From the NCBI GenBank assembly GCA_902621345.1, contig CACNLV010000003.1:1-48862 (forward strand): a stretch of 48,862 nt of DNA, given 5' to 3'. How positions within the stretch are numbered: the stretch's first letter is position 1; every line of letters begins with the position of its first letter. Shown piece by piece: positions 16,639 through 26,823 of this stretch. Source of the DNA: an uncultured Pelagibacteraceae bacterium (GTDB lineage Bacteria > Pseudomonadota > Alphaproteobacteria > Pelagibacterales > Pelagibacteraceae). The notes beneath the pieces are model-generated. The model made no database searches, had not been told where the DNA came from, and saw only the letters and a program-made list of their open reading frames with translations. Position numbers and translations under genes: made by a program.

Positions 16639-17220
16639 ATGAAAAATTACACAATTTCCAAGAAATTTAGCCTTCTGTCCTTTTTTGTGGCCATTTTAAT
16701 CCTTTTGAACAGTTGTGGAAGCAATTTTTTTAGAGGGGCTGATGCAAGAAAAGTTTCTCCTGATCCTCGTGAAAGGGTAAAAAAAAATTTAGAAGAAGGA
16801 AGAGGTTTTAGACTTAATGATGCTGTCAAAAACAGAGGCAGAGGCAGAAATTTTGAATTTGCAAGTTCTAATGAATTATGGAGAGCATCATTGGATATTA
16901 TAGAATTCATGCCTTTAACATCGGCAAATTATAGTGGCGGAATAATCATCACGGACTGGTATTCAAATAATTCCAATCCAAATGAAACCATTAAAATAAC
17001 TATTAGATTTCTAAGTAACGAAATAAGATCTGATGCTATCGACATCAATGTCTTCTACAAAAAATGTGATAAAGATTACAAATGCGTTGTTCAAAAAAAT
17101 AATAAAAATATAGAGTCAGAATTAAGAAGAGAAATTTTAAAAAAAGCAGCTACGTATCAAAAACAAACTAAAGCTAAAAACAAATCTTCTTATCCTGGTG
17201 TTAAGATGGGTAAAGATTAA
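16639..17220 (+). CDS. DUF3576-family lipoprotein
   Basis: This 193-aa protein has an N-terminal hydrophobic signal ending in the lipobox LLNSC, so it should be a lipoprotein with Cys near residue 26. The body has the alphaproteobacterial DUF3576 pattern: [24 protein letters not shown] (near residue 78) with the family [10 protein letters not shown], then [20 protein letters not shown]. In alphaproteobacteria this gene commonly precedes leuS-lptE-holA, as here. The role is not known, but the context suggests an outer-membrane or envelope-assembly protein. leuS follows after 17 nt. Confidence 0.85.
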   Translation: MKNYTISKKFSLLSFFVAILILLNSCGSNFFRGADARKVSPDPRERVKKNLEEGRGFRLNDAVKNRGRGRNFEFASSNELWRASLDIIEFMPLTSANYSGGIIITDWYSNNSNPNETIKITIRFLSNEIRSDAIDINVFYKKCDKDYKCVVQKNNKNIESELRREILKKAATYQKQTKAKNKSSYPGVKMGKD

Positions 17221-17237
17221 TTTTACATTTCATTCAA

Positions 17238-19775
17238 GTGGACAGATATAATTTTAAAGAAATTGAGGAGAAATGGCAAAGTTATTGGGAAGAAAACAAA
17301 TTTTTTAAAACTCAAAAAGATAAAAATAAAAAAAAGTTTTATTGCTTGGAGATGTTTCCATATCCATCTGGTAAAATACACATGGGACATGTCAGAAATT
17401 ACACTATAGGAGATGTATTAGCGCGTTATAAAGCTCTGAAAGGGTTTAACGTGCTTCATCCAATGGGTTGGGATTCCTTTGGTATGCCAGCAGAAAATGC
17501 AGCACGAGAAAACAATCTAGACCCTAAAGAGTGGACAAATGAAAATATAGGAACAATGAAAAAACAACTAAAAAAACTGGGCCTATCTTTAGATTGGGAT
17601 CGAGAAATATCAACCTGTGATAAAGACTATTATAAGCATCAGCAAATGTTTTTTTTAGAATTATTAGAAAAGGGTCTAGTTTACAGAAAAGAAAATTATG
17701 TTAATTGGGACCCAATAGATGAAACAGTTTTAGCAAATGAGCAAGTTATTGATGGAAAAGGATGGAGGTCTGGTGCGACAGTTGAAAGAAAAAAATTAAG
17801 TCAATGGTTTTTTAATATATCAAAGTTTTCAGAAAATTTATTAGATGGTTTAGAAAAGCTAGATGCATGGCCCAATAAAGTTAAAACAATGCAAAAGAAT
17901 TGGATTGGAAAATCATTTGGATGTGAAATTGAATTTGATATAGAGGGTGATTTACCAGTAAAGAAAATAAAGTGTTTTACAACCAGACCTGACACTTTAT
18001 TTGGTTTTTCTTTCTTAGCATTATCAGTTGATCACGAGGTTTCAAATTTTTATATCAAAAATAAGGAATTTCAAAAATTTAAAGAGGAATGTTCAAAGAC
18101 TGGGACAACTGAAGAGGCTATCGCAGTTGGAGATAAAATTGGCTTTAAGACAAATCTTTTGGCTAAAAATCCACTTAATCCAAATCAGAAGGTACCTGTC
18201 TATTTTGCAAATTTTGTTCTTATGGATTACGGTTTTGGGGCAGTGTTTGGATGTCCAGCACACGATCAAAGAGATTTTGATTTTGCAAAAAAATACAAAC
18301 TAGAAATCAATACTGTAGTTAAACCATACGAGGAAAACGATAATTTCGTGGTATCTAATGAAGCGTATCCCGGACCTGGTAAAATAATAAATTCAAAATT
18401 TTTAAATGGTCTTGATGCACCAAAGAATTCTGTGGTTGAAACAATTAAAATTTTAGAGGAAAAAAAATTAGGTAAAAAAAAAATAAATTATAGATTAAAA
18501 GACTGGGGTGTATCCCGTCAAAGATACTGGGGATGTCCTATCCCAATAATCTATGATAAAGATGGTAATGCAGTACCCGTGCCAAAAGAAAATCTACCTG
18601 TTGAACTACCAGAAAATATCGATTTAAAAGTTAAAGGAAATCCTCTCGACAGTCAAAAAAACTGGAAAGAAGTTATGATTGATGGAAAAAAATTCACCAG
18701 AGAGACAGATACTTTAGACACTTTTGTTTGCTCATCTTGGTATTTTTTAAGATTTTGTTCTCCAAAAGAAAAAGGTTACGGTTTTAGTAAAGAGGAGATA
18801 GATTATTGGATGCCAGTCGATCAATACATAGGCGGGGTTGAGCATGCTATTCTTCATTTGCTATATTCAAGATTTTTTGTAAGAGCAATCAACTTTAAAA
18901 ATAAAAATTTTCAAATAACAGAACCTTTTAAAAGCTTATTTACTCAAGGAATGGTTTGCCATGAAACATACAGAGATGAAAATAATAATTGGCTTAGTCC
19001 TGAGGAAGTAAAAAAAATTGATAATAAATTAGTGAAAAAAAATGATCCAGATATGCTTGTGAAAGTAGGTGCTTCAGAATCGATGTCAAAATCAAAAAAA
19101 AATGTTATCGATCCAGAGGATATTATTTATAATTACGGTGCAGATTCTGTTAGAATATTTATTTTGTCAGATAGTCCACCGGAAAAAGATGTGCAATGGT
19201 CTGAACAAGGTATGATTTCCTCTTATAAATTTATTCAAAAATTATGGGTGTTAAATAAAAAATTTTTGGAGGAAATAAAAAAAAATCACAAGAATGATAC
19301 GGATGATGAACTAAAAAAAATAACAAATATATTTATAAACAATGTTACTGAAAATTTATCAAAATTTACTTATAATAAAATTATCGCTAATTTGCATGAG
19401 GTACACTTTTCATTATCTAAATTAATCAAAAAAAAATACTCATCTAAAACTTTAAATGAAAATTATAAGAAGATATTAATTTGTATGATGCCAGTTATTC
19501 CGCATTTTGCGAGCGAGTGTATAGAATTGTTAAAAACTAAATCAGCAATTGAATGGCCAGATTTAGATAAACAACTTTTAATTGAAGAAGAAATAAACTT
19601 TGTCGTTCAGATCAATGGTAAAAAAAGAGGTCTAATAAAAACAAGTAGAAACATTTCCGAGGAAGAAATTATAAATTTAATCAAAGAAAATAAAGAGATT
19701 AATAAATATCTTGGAAATCAAGAACTTAAAAAAAAAGTTTTTGTTCCAAATAAATTGATAAATATCATAATATAG
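17238..19775 (+). CDS. leuS: leucyl-tRNA synthetase
   Basis: This 845-aa class I aminoacyl-tRNA synthetase charges tRNA-Leu. The HIGH-type motif is [19 protein letters not shown] near residue 44. The CP1 editing domain follows, with [12 protein letters not shown] near residue 248. The KMSKS-type loop is [16 protein letters not shown] near residue 615, with the anticodon-binding domain after it. The start is GTG 17238, right before the typical [15 protein letters not shown]. It is followed within 5 nt by lptE, in the conserved leuS-lptE-holA order. Confidence 0.97.
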   Translation: MDRYNFKEIEEKWQSYWEENKFFKTQKDKNKKKFYCLEMFPYPSGKIHMGHVRNYTIGDVLARYKALKGFNVLHPMGWDSFGMPAENAARENNLDPKEWTNENIGTMKKQLKKLGLSLDWDREISTCDKDYYKHQQMFFLELLEKGLVYRKENYVNWDPIDETVLANEQVIDGKGWRSGATVERKKLSQWFFNISKFSENLLDGLEKLDAWPNKVKTMQKNWIGKSFGCEIEFDIEGDLPVKKIKCFTTRPDTLFGFSFLALSVDHEVSNFYIKNKEFQKFKEECSKTGTTEEAIAVGDKIGFKTNLLAKNPLNPNQKVPVYFANFVLMDYGFGAVFGCPAHDQRDFDFAKKYKLEINTVVKPYEENDNFVVSNEAYPGPGKIINSKFLNGLDAPKNSVVETIKILEEKKLGKKKINYRLKDWGVSRQRYWGCPIPIIYDKDGNAVPVPKENLPVELPENIDLKVKGNPLDSQKNWKEVMIDGKKFTRETDTLDTFVCSSWYFLRFCSPKEKGYGFSKEEIDYWMPVDQYIGGVEHAILHLLYSRFFVRAINFKNKNFQITEPFKSLFTQGMVCHETYRDENNNWLSPEEVKKIDNKLVKKNDPDMLVKVGASESMSKSKKNVIDPEDIIYNYGADSVRIFILSDSPPEKDVQWSEQGMISSYKFIQKLWVLNKKFLEEIKKNHKNDTDDELKKITNIFINNVTENLSKFTYNKIIANLHEVHFSLSKLIKKKYSSKTLNENYKKILICMMPVIPHFASECIELLKTKSAIEWPDLDKQLLIEEEINFVVQINGKKRGLIKTSRNISEEEIINLIKENKEINKYLGNQELKKKVFVPNKLINIII

Positions 19776-19780
19776 TTTGG

Positions 19781-20239
19781 ATGAAAAAATATTTTTATAT
19801 CTTTATATTCATTCCCTTTTTAATTTTGAGTTGTGATTACTCACCGATATATTCTAGTAAAAATAATTACAATTTTTATATTGAAAAAATTGAACTTAGT
19901 GGAGATGCAGAAATAAATAACATAATTAGTAAAAAACTTAAAAAATATAAAAAAATAAATAATGGAAAAAAGTTAACTATTAAAGCTTCTTCATCTTACA
20001 GCAAGATATCACAAACAAAAAACTTGTCAGGAAAAACAACAAATTATTTGGTAATTATCAAGGTAATTTTTCAAATAAAAAAAGGTGATAAATCAGAAAA
20101 ATTTACAAGTAAAGAAGAATTTTTAATTAAAAATTTAGATAATAAATTTAATGAAATAAGTCTTGAAAAAATTAAAAAGGAAAACTCTATTGATTTAATT
20201 ACAAACAAGCTGATCATTCAAATTACACAAATGCAATGA
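19781..20239 (+). CDS. lptE: LptE-like LPS-assembly lipoprotein
   Basis: This 152-aa protein has an N-terminal signal with lipobox LILSC (Cys near residue 18), followed by DYSPIY, the usual LptE opening (G/D-x-x-P-L/I-Y). The rest fits the short alphaproteobacterial LptE. LptE plugs the LptD barrel that inserts lipopolysaccharide into the outer membrane. Sequence conservation is weak in this family, so the call leans on lipobox, size and the position between leuS and holA. Its stop overlaps the holA start by 4 nt (ATGA). Confidence 0.82.
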   Translation: MKKYFYIFIFIPFLILSCDYSPIYSSKNNYNFYIEKIELSGDAEINNIISKKLKKYKKINNGKKLTIKASSSYSKISQTKNLSGKTTNYLVIIKVIFQIKKGDKSEKFTSKEEFLIKNLDNKFNEISLEKIKKENSIDLITNKLIIQITQMQ

Positions 20240-21219
20240 TTTTAAAGTATTTTGAATTGAATAGATTAAATTTTGATAAAACAAATTTTATCTTATTTCA
20301 TGGTAAAAATGAGGGTTCAAAAATCGAAGGAATTGAAAAAATTACAAAAAAATTAGAAAAAAATATTATTAATTATGATGAAAAACATGTGATTGATAAC
20401 ACAGAAGATTTTCTTGAAAACATTCTCAATAAATCGTTATTTGAAAGCGAAAAAGTTATATTAATAAATAGGTGTACAGATAAGATTGTTAAAATTTTTG
20501 AAGATCTAACAAACAGAAATATAAGTGATATTATATTCATACTTGTTTCCGAAGTTTTAGAAAAGAAATCTAAACTAAGAAACCTTTTTGAAAAATCGAA
20601 ATCTAAATTAGTATCTATAGCATTTTATCCAGATAATTTTGATACTCTTTTAAAAATTGCTCATCAAACCTTGAGAGAAAAGAATATTAGTTTATCCAAT
20701 GAATGTGTTAGCATTTTAGTAAATAAATGCGCTAGTGATAGAAAAAATCTTTTAGATGAAATAGAAAAAATAGAACTCTATTCAAAAGATAAGAAAAAAA
20801 TTTCTAATGAAGAGGTTTTTAAACTAATTAATTTAACCGAAAATCATAGCATAAACGAACTTTTAAACAATTGTTTAACTAAAAATCAGAAAAAATTATT
20901 TGATATCTTAAATAATAATATTTTTTCAAATGAAGATTATATTATTATAACGCGATCTTTACTTAAAAAAGCTAAAAACCTTCTAGGTCTGGTCAACTCA
21001 TATGGCTTAAATAAAGATATTGAAGCCACAATAAATAATGCAAAACCAGCTATTTTTTGGAAAGAAAAAAACGTTACTAAAGATCAAATAAAATTATGGT
21101 CAGCTAAAGAACTGAAAAATTTGATTGCAGAAACCAATAATATTGAATACCAGATAAAAAAAAATTCTTATAACGCAAAAAACTTTACGACGAATTTTTT
21201 AATAGAAAAATCAAATTAA
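20236..21219 (+). CDS. holA: DNA polymerase III subunit delta
   Basis: This 327-aa protein is the wrench subunit of the clamp loader, which opens the beta sliding clamp. Recognisable parts are the N-terminal FILFHGKNEGSKIEGIEKI (residues 14-32), the middle LVNKCASDRKNLLDEIEKIELY near residue 160 (typical of delta), and the C-terminal region with KAKNLLGL and WSAKELKNLIAE. It converges on parB with 3 nt between the stops, so there is no room for a dedicated terminator. Confidence 0.9.
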   Translation: MILKYFELNRLNFDKTNFILFHGKNEGSKIEGIEKITKKLEKNIINYDEKHVIDNTEDFLENILNKSLFESEKVILINRCTDKIVKIFEDLTNRNISDIIFILVSEVLEKKSKLRNLFEKSKSKLVSIAFYPDNFDTLLKIAHQTLREKNISLSNECVSILVNKCASDRKNLLDEIEKIELYSKDKKKISNEEVFKLINLTENHSINELLNNCLTKNQKKLFDILNNNIFSNEDYIIITRSLLKKAKNLLGLVNSYGLNKDIEATINNAKPAIFWKEKNVTKDQIKLWSAKELKNLIAETNNIEYQIKKNSYNAKNFTTNFLIEKSN

Positions 21220-21222
21220 TCT

Positions 21223-22065
21223 TTAATAATTTTTTTTAATCACCTCAATTAGTCTATTTAGTTGATCACTGTCATTAAAGGAAATTGTTATTGAGCCTTT
21301 GTTTCTTCTGTTACTTTTTATTGAAACATTAAGTCCTATTTTATTAGATATAGACACTTCGAGATTTTTAATGTTAGGATCCTTATTTTGAATTATCTTT
21401 TTTGATTTTTTAAAAAATTTGACAAAATTTTCAGATTGTCTTACAGATAATTTCTTATCTATAATTTTATTCGCCAAAAAGCTTGCGTTTTCTAGGCCTA
21501 CAAGAATTTTAGCATGTCCGGGACTAATTTTCCTTTCCTCTATGTAACTTAAAACGTCTGCAGGTAAATTAAGTAATCTTAGTGAGTTAGTAATATAGCT
21601 TCTGCTCTTTCCAATAAATTTTGAGACTTTGTCCTGATCGTATGAAAATTCATCAATTAGTCTTTTGTATCCTTGAGCCTCCTCTAGAGGATTTAAATCA
21701 TGTCTTTGAACATTTTCAACTATAGCGAACTCAAGCGACTTAAGATCATCTGCTTCAGTAACAACTACTGGAATATCATGAAGACCAGCCTTTCTTGCTG
21801 CTAACCATCGTCTTTCTCCAGCAATGATCTCGTACTTGGAATCATCGGAGACTGATTTTCTCACTATAATTGGCTGAATTACGCCCCGCTCTTTTATTGA
21901 GTTAGTTAGATCTTGTAGATTTTCTTCCTGAAAATTTTTTCTTGGTTGAAATTTGTTTGGCACGATATCACTTAAAGAAAGTTTATTAGTTTTAGCTTCT
22001 ATTTTAGATTCACCAATCAAGGATGATAAACCTCTTCCTAAACCTTTTTTAATTTGAGAATTCAT
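21223..22065 (-). CDS. parB: chromosome-partitioning protein ParB
   Basis: This 280-aa DNA-binding CTPase loads on parS and spreads to form the partition complex. It has an N-terminal KKGLGRGLSSLIG, then LSDIVPNKFQPRKNF near residue 31. The CTP-binding/arginine patch is GERRWLAARKAG near residue 78, and the ENVQRHDLNPLEEAQGYKRLI box is near residue 113. A helix-turn-helix (SKFIGKSRSYITNSLRLLNLP) follows, with a C-terminal dimerisation region. The gene overlaps parA by one base, and a matching parS site lies 1.4 kb upstream in rsmG. Confidence 0.97.
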   Translation of the reverse strand: MNSQIKKGLGRGLSSLIGESKIEAKTNKLSLSDIVPNKFQPRKNFQEENLQDLTNSIKERGVIQPIIVRKSVSDDSKYEIIAGERRWLAARKAGLHDIPVVVTEADDLKSLEFAIVENVQRHDLNPLEEAQGYKRLIDEFSYDQDKVSKFIGKSRSYITNSLRLLNLPADVLSYIEERKISPGHAKILVGLENASFLANKIIDKKLSVRQSENFVKFFKKSKKIIQNKDPNIKNLEVSISNKIGLNVSIKSNRRNKGSITISFNDSDQLNRLIEVIKKNY

Positions 22066-22859
22066 TATGCGGCACTTCCAATTTTATTTTCTTGCTCAAT
22101 AAATTCATCAGTGAAATTATAATAAGATTTACTACCTGGACAATTTTTATCATAAATAAGCACAGGTACGCCGTGAGAAGGTGCTTCAGATAATCTTACA
22201 TTTCTTGGTATTACTGTTTGATAAACTTTATCTTTAAAGTAGTCTCTAGCTTCCTGTTCTACTTGAGAAGATAACTTATTTCTTCTATCGTACATTGTTA
22301 AAAGTATTCCTTGAATCTCTAAAGAAGGATTAAGATTTACCTTTATTCGTTCAATAGTCTTCATAAGTTGAGTTAGTCCCTCTAATGCAAAAAATTCTGT
22401 TTGAAGGGGGACTAAAAGAGAATTAGATGATACCAAAGCCATTACTGTCAATAAACTTAAGGAAGGGGGACAATCAATAAGCACATAATCGTAAATTCCT
22501 CTAGAATTATTTAAATATGCGGTTAATTTACTCTTTAAAATAAAAGCTCTATCGCTATCGTTAGCCGTCTCAACCTCTAATCCTGACAGATCCACATTGG
22601 ATGTTATTAAATCAAGGTTTCTAAATTTGGTTTGCTTAATAACATTTGAAATGGACATCGTTCCATTTAAGATTCCATATATTGTTTGGTCAGATTGATT
22701 AGTATTTGATAATCCTAAACCAGTAGTGGCATTTCCTTGTGGATCTAAATCAATTACCAGAATTTTTTTATTTAGTTGTGTTAAAGCTGATGCGAGATTA
22801 ATGACCGTTGTTGTTTTCCCAACTCCACCCTTTTGATTTATTATTGAAATTATTTTCAC
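22065..22859 (-). CDS. parA: chromosome-partitioning ATPase ParA (Soj)
   Basis: This 264-aa Walker-type ATPase has the deviant Walker A motif NQKGGVGKTTTVINLA (residues 8-23). Also present are LVIDLDPQGNATTGLG near residue 35 and YVLIDCPPSLSLLTV (Walker B) near residue 124. ParA binds nucleoid DNA and moves ParB-parS complexes, segregating replicated origins. It overlaps rsmG by 4 nt and parB by 1 nt, in the widespread mnmG-rsmG-parA-parB arrangement. Confidence 0.97.
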   Translation of the reverse strand: MKIISIINQKGGVGKTTTVINLASALTQLNKKILVIDLDPQGNATTGLGLSNTNQSDQTIYGILNGTMSISNVIKQTKFRNLDLITSNVDLSGLEVETANDSDRAFILKSKLTAYLNNSRGIYDYVLIDCPPSLSLLTVMALVSSNSLLVPLQTEFFALEGLTQLMKTIERIKVNLNPSLEIQGILLTMYDRRNKLSSQVEQEARDYFKDKVYQTVIPRNVRLSEAPSHGVPVLIYDKNCPGSKSYYNFTDEFIEQENKIGSAA

Positions 22860-23503
22860 AATTTTTTTTTCTTTAACTTTTTAATGTTTATTATAAATGA
22901 GTCGTTACTAGTTATACTTTTTTTTTCTTCATAATCTAAATCCCAAGTTTTCAATGTTTCGTTGAGAATTTTTTGTCCACTTTTTCCCATAAATAAAATT
23001 ATATTATTAAATTTCTTAAAATTTTGATTTATAAGATCTAAAATTATAGGCATAGGTTTAAAAGCTCTCGACATTACAGTTCCTGTTTCAATTTTCTTAA
23101 TTGTAAAAATATCTTTTTGGATAATTTTTGTATTTAAATTTAATTTTTTTGAAACATCTTTTAAAAAAACGCATTTATGATGGCTTTTTTCATATAGGTT
23201 TATCCTGAGTGAATTTTTTAACTTTTTCATTATTATTGCTATAACAAGCCCTGGCATCCCCCCTCCAGATCCTAAATCACAGGTTGTATTCGAATTTAAA
23301 TCAATAAAATCAACTATTTGTGCCGAATCTATTATATGTCTTTTCCTAATTTCGCTAATTTCAGCAGTTTTCTTACTGATTATATTAATTTGCTTATTTT
23401 TCTCCCTTATCATTGAAATTAAGCTCTCAAAATCAAAGCAAGTTTCACGTGAAACATTCGGGATTGTGATTTTTGAGTAAAAATTTAAAATTGTATTATC
23501 CAT
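22856..23503 (-). CDS. rsmG: 16S rRNA (guanine527-N7)-methyltransferase RsmG (GidB)
   Basis: This 215-aa SAM-dependent enzyme methylates G527 in 16S rRNA. It shows NVSRETCF near residue 16, RHIIDSAQIVDFID near residue 54, the SAM motif CDLGSGGGMPGLVIAI near residue 75, and MSRAFKPMPIILDL in the C-terminal half. The residues VSRET are encoded by the parS palindrome at 23441-23456, a dual use known in other bacteria. It overlaps mnmG by one base. Confidence 0.95.
   Translation of the reverse strand: MDNTILNFYSKITIPNVSRETCFDFESLISMIREKNKQINIISKKTAEISEIRKRHIIDSAQIVDFIDLNSNTTCDLGSGGGMPGLVIAIIMKKLKNSLRINLYEKSHHKCVFLKDVSKKLNLNTKIIQKDIFTIKKIETGTVMSRAFKPMPIILDLINQNFKKFNNIILFMGKSGQKILNETLKTWDLDYEEKKSITSNDSFIINIKKLKKKKL
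23441..23456. promoter_or_regulatory. parS centromere site inside rsmG
   Basis: The 16-mer AGTTTCACGTGAAACA contains the perfect 14-bp palindrome GTTTCACGTGAAAC (23442-23455). It matches the B. subtilis parS consensus TGTTTCACGTGAAACA at 15 of 16 positions. It lies in codons 17-21 of rsmG, just upstream of parAB and about 9 kb from the candidate oriC. No second copy was seen in the window. Confidence 0.93.
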
Positions 23504-25374
23504 TAAGCTATATGCTTAATAGACTTTCTTTTAACATGTGACAACAAAATATAAACAGCTGCAGGAGTAACTCCATCAATTCTTAGCGCTTGGCCCATAG
23601 TTTTTGGCATGATTTCTTTAAATTTAGCCTTTACCTCATTAGAAAGACCCGAAAATTGGTCATAATCTATATTATCTGGAATCGTTAAATTTTCATCCCT
23701 CTTAAAGGCAAGAATATCCGCCTTTTGCTTTTTTAAATATCCTCTATAATGAGAGTTAATTTCAATTTGTTCATCAATCTCAATTCCAAAATCCTCAATT
23801 TCAGGCCAAATATCCCTAATTTTAACCATATCTACCCCTTTTTGAGTCAAAATTTCATCAGCAGATCTAAAAACACCATCTTTTGCAATTTTAATGTCAA
23901 ATTTAGCCGCTTTTGTAGGTGAAATTTGTAAAGTAGACATTTGAAGAGATATTTTATCAAGTTTTTTAAATTTATCCTCAAAATGTTGTTTTCTAACATC
24001 TGAAATCAATCCAATTTTAATACCTTTGTTAGTTAATCTTAAATCGGCATTATCTGACCTCAAACTTAACCGATACTCTGCACGAGACGTGAACATCCTA
24101 TAGGGCTCTGCTACTCCTTTAGTTACCAAATCATCAATCATCACCCCTATGTATGCATCTGATCTATCGAGAATAAAAGGCTCCATATTTTTTAATGAAA
24201 GAGCTGCATTCACACCTGCAATAAGGCCCTGTGCAGCTGCCTCCTCATAACCAGTGGTTCCGTTGATTTGACCAGCAAGATATAAATTTTTAATTTTCTT
24301 TGTCTCCAATGTCAGAAAAAGTTCTCTAGGATCTATATAATCATATTCTATAGCATAACCTGGCCTAATAATCTGTACATTCTCTAAACCATTGATATTA
24401 TTGAGTATTTCTTGCTGCACTACCTCAGGTAGAGAATTAGATATGCCATTTGGGTATATTGTATAATCGTTGAGACCTTCTGGCTCCAAAAAAATTTGAT
24501 GTCTTGTCTTATCTGCAAATTTTACAATTTTATCCTCTATTGAAGGACAATAACGTGGACCAACACCTTGTATACTACCAGAATACATCGCACTTTTAGA
24601 TAAATTTCTTCTAATAATTTTATGTACCTTATCATTAGTGTATGTCATCGAACATGGTACCTGCTTGTTAAAACTTTTTTTTGTTAGAAAAGAGAAAAAA
24701 TAAGGATCACTATCAGCAAATTGTTTTTCTAAATTGTCAAAATTAATCGACCTTGAGTCTAAACGAGGAGGCGTACCTGTCTTAAGTCTTCCAATTTTAA
24801 AATTATATTTTTTTAACTCTTCGCTTAAACCTGTGCTAGGTTTTTCATTAAATCTACCTGCTGGCGTTCTCTCATCACCAATATGAATCAATCCATTTAA
24901 AAATGTACCAGTAGTTAAGATTAACTTATTACACCTAACATTATTACCTTTTAGTGTTATAAATCCTTTTATCTCATTATTTAAAAAAATAAAGCTTTCT
25001 ACAGGATCAGAAAAAATGCTTAAATTACAATAGTTTACGAGTTTTTCTTGCATAAATTTACGATATAATGATCTATCAGATTGAGTTCTAGGTCCTCTAA
25101 CAGCTGGCCCTCTACTTCGATTTAATAATCTGAATTGTATTCCCGACTTATCAGCAACGTCACCCATAACTCCATCAAGAGCATCGATTTCTCTAACCAG
25201 ATGGCCTTTTCCTAAACCACCAATAGCTGGGTTACAAGACATTTCTCCTATGGTGTTTTTATTATGTGTAAATAGTGCAGTATTGATTCCAAGCCGTGCT
25301 GAAGCAGTTGCAGCTTCACATCCTGCATGACCACCACCAATAACTATTACATCAAAGAATAAATCTTTTTTCAT
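23503..25374 (-). CDS. mnmG: tRNA uridine-34 5-carboxymethylaminomethyl modification enzyme MnmG (GidA)
   Basis: This 623-aa FAD enzyme works with MnmE to build the cmnm5 group on wobble U34 of certain tRNAs. The N-terminal FAD motif is [21 protein letters not shown] (first 20 residues or so of the fold, near residue 9). Also present are [19 protein letters not shown] near residue 46, [15 protein letters not shown] near residue 195 and [22 protein letters not shown] near residue 365. A C-terminal helical domain for tRNA/MnmE binding follows. Length is typical. mnmE lies 109 nt upstream, and the gap between them carries a small inverted repeat (25386-25402). Confidence 0.97.
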   Translation of the reverse strand: MKKDLFFDVIVIGGGHAGCEAATASARLGINTALFTHNKNTIGEMSCNPAIGGLGKGHLVREIDALDGVMGDVADKSGIQFRLLNRSRGPAVRGPRTQSDRSLYRKFMQEKLVNYCNLSIFSDPVESFIFLNNEIKGFITLKGNNVRCNKLILTTGTFLNGLIHIGDERTPAGRFNEKPSTGLSEELKKYNFKIGRLKTGTPPRLDSRSINFDNLEKQFADSDPYFFSFLTKKSFNKQVPCSMTYTNDKVHKIIRRNLSKSAMYSGSIQGVGPRYCPSIEDKIVKFADKTRHQIFLEPEGLNDYTIYPNGISNSLPEVVQQEILNNINGLENVQIIRPGYAIEYDYIDPRELFLTLETKKIKNLYLAGQINGTTGYEEAAAQGLIAGVNAALSLKNMEPFILDRSDAYIGVMIDDLVTKGVAEPYRMFTSRAEYRLSLRSDNADLRLTNKGIKIGLISDVRKQHFEDKFKKLDKISLQMSTLQISPTKAAKFDIKIAKDGVFRSADEILTQKGVDMVKIRDIWPEIEDFGIEIDEQIEINSHYRGYLKKQKADILAFKRDENLTIPDNIDYDQFSGLSNEVKAKFKEIMPKTMGQALRIDGVTPAAVYILLSHVKRKSIKHIA

Positions 25375-25483
25375 AATATAAATTTATATCCGATTAGGAT
25401 ATTTACAAGATGTGTATTATTTTTTTTAAATAAGATTGTAATCGATATTAATCGAAGAAAGGCTAAAAATATAAATATTAAAG

Positions 25484-26815
25484 TTATTTTCCAATACAGA
25501 AATCATTAAAAATACTACCTAAAATTTCCTCCACATCAACTTTACCAACAATCATGCCTAAATGTCTGGTTGCCAATCTTAGATCCTCAGCAGCTTTATC
25601 AAAATCTTTCTTATCATTTTTATCTAGAAAATTTTTTAAATGTTCTACACATTGAACTAAATGTTGTCTATGTCTCTCTCTCGTGATTAAAATGTCTTCT
25701 TGAGAAATAAATTTATTTTTTAAATTATTTTTTATTTTGAGAATTAATTTATCAATGTTTAAATTATCTTTTAATGAAATCAATACATGATCGAATTTTG
25801 ATAAGTCTTGATCTAACTTATTTTTTATAAGATCCAACTTATTAACAACTAAAATAGCATTTCCTTTAAGCAAATCATTAAAAAAAGGGCTTAAATCAAT
25901 ACTTTTAGCATCCACCACTACTAACTTTAAATCAGCATTTTCGGCCCTCTTAAGAGATAATTTTATCCCTTTTTTTTCAATTTCATCTTTTGAATCACTT
26001 ATTCCTGCTGTATCTGAAATTATAACAGGATAACCATCTATATTTAAGTGAGTTTCAACAACATCTCTTGTTGTTCCAGCAATTTCAGAAACTATCGCGA
26101 CTTCTCTATTCGACAAATTATTTAATAAACTAGATTTACCAGCATTAGGTGGTCCTAGAATAGCAATTTTAAATCCTTCACGAATTATTTCTCCAATTTT
26201 TTGATCATTTAAGATTTTATTAATTTCACTAATTACATCTGAAGAATCATTTTTAATTCTTTCAAAATTTTCTTTAGGAAGATCTTCATCCGGAAAGTCT
26301 ATTTTGGCTTCCACAAAGGACAAAAGTTTTAATAGTTTTTCTCTAATCTGGTTAAACTTATCTGACGAGTTGCCTTTCATTATCTTTATAGCTTGCAATC
26401 TTTGAATTTCAGTTTCAGCAGAAATAAGATCAGCTATACTCTCGGCTTTTAACAAATTTATTTTGCCATTTTGAAAAGCAAGCTTTGTAAATTCTCCAGG
26501 GCCGGCAAGTCTACAATTCTCGATTTTAGCTATCTCATTTTGAACAGCCAAAATTACAGCTTTCCCGCCATGAATATGAATCTCAGCCATATCTTCGCCT
26601 GTGTAGCTCTGAGGCCCAGGAAACCACAAAATTATTCCTTCATCAATTAACTCAGAGGTATTAATGTTGTATATTCTACGGAGTGTTGCAATCCTTGCTT
26701 TAGGCAATTTACCGCCTGTTAAAGATTTAATTACTTTAGAAGTGTCTTCACCAGAAATTCTTATTATAGCAATCCCCGATACACCAGGCCCAGTTGATAA
26801 AGCATAGATGGTCAT
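25484..26815 (-). CDS. mnmE: tRNA modification GTPase MnmE (TrmE)
   Basis: This 443-aa GTPase is the partner of MnmG. It has an N-terminal formyl-THF-binding domain (ALSTGPGVSGIAIIRISG at the start, then GPQSYTGEDMAEIHIHGG near residue 68). The G domain has ILGPPNAGKSSLLN near residue 214, the TTRD switch and NKLDL. The C-terminal helical domain ends in CIGK, whose Cys is invariant. All hallmark residues are present. It is transcribed leftward together with the origin-side gene block. Confidence 0.97.
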   Translation of the reverse strand: MTIYALSTGPGVSGIAIIRISGEDTSKVIKSLTGGKLPKARIATLRRIYNINTSELIDEGIILWFPGPQSYTGEDMAEIHIHGGKAVILAVQNEIAKIENCRLAGPGEFTKLAFQNGKINLLKAESIADLISAETEIQRLQAIKIMKGNSSDKFNQIREKLLKLLSFVEAKIDFPDEDLPKENFERIKNDSSDVISEINKILNDQKIGEIIREGFKIAILGPPNAGKSSLLNNLSNREVAIVSEIAGTTRDVVETHLNIDGYPVIISDTAGISDSKDEIEKKGIKLSLKRAENADLKLVVVDAKSIDLSPFFNDLLKGNAILVVNKLDLIKNKLDQDLSKFDHVLISLKDNLNIDKLILKIKNNLKNKFISQEDILITRERHRQHLVQCVEHLKNFLDKNDKKDFDKAAEDLRLATRHLGMIVGKVDVEEILGSIFNDFCIGK

Positions 26816-26823
26816 AAAAATAT

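Noticed and set aside
25386..25402. inverted repeat ATATCC/GGATAT before mnmG as an operator
   Set aside because: Only 6-bp arms with a 5-nt loop; such repeats are common by chance in this composition and no regulator is known.
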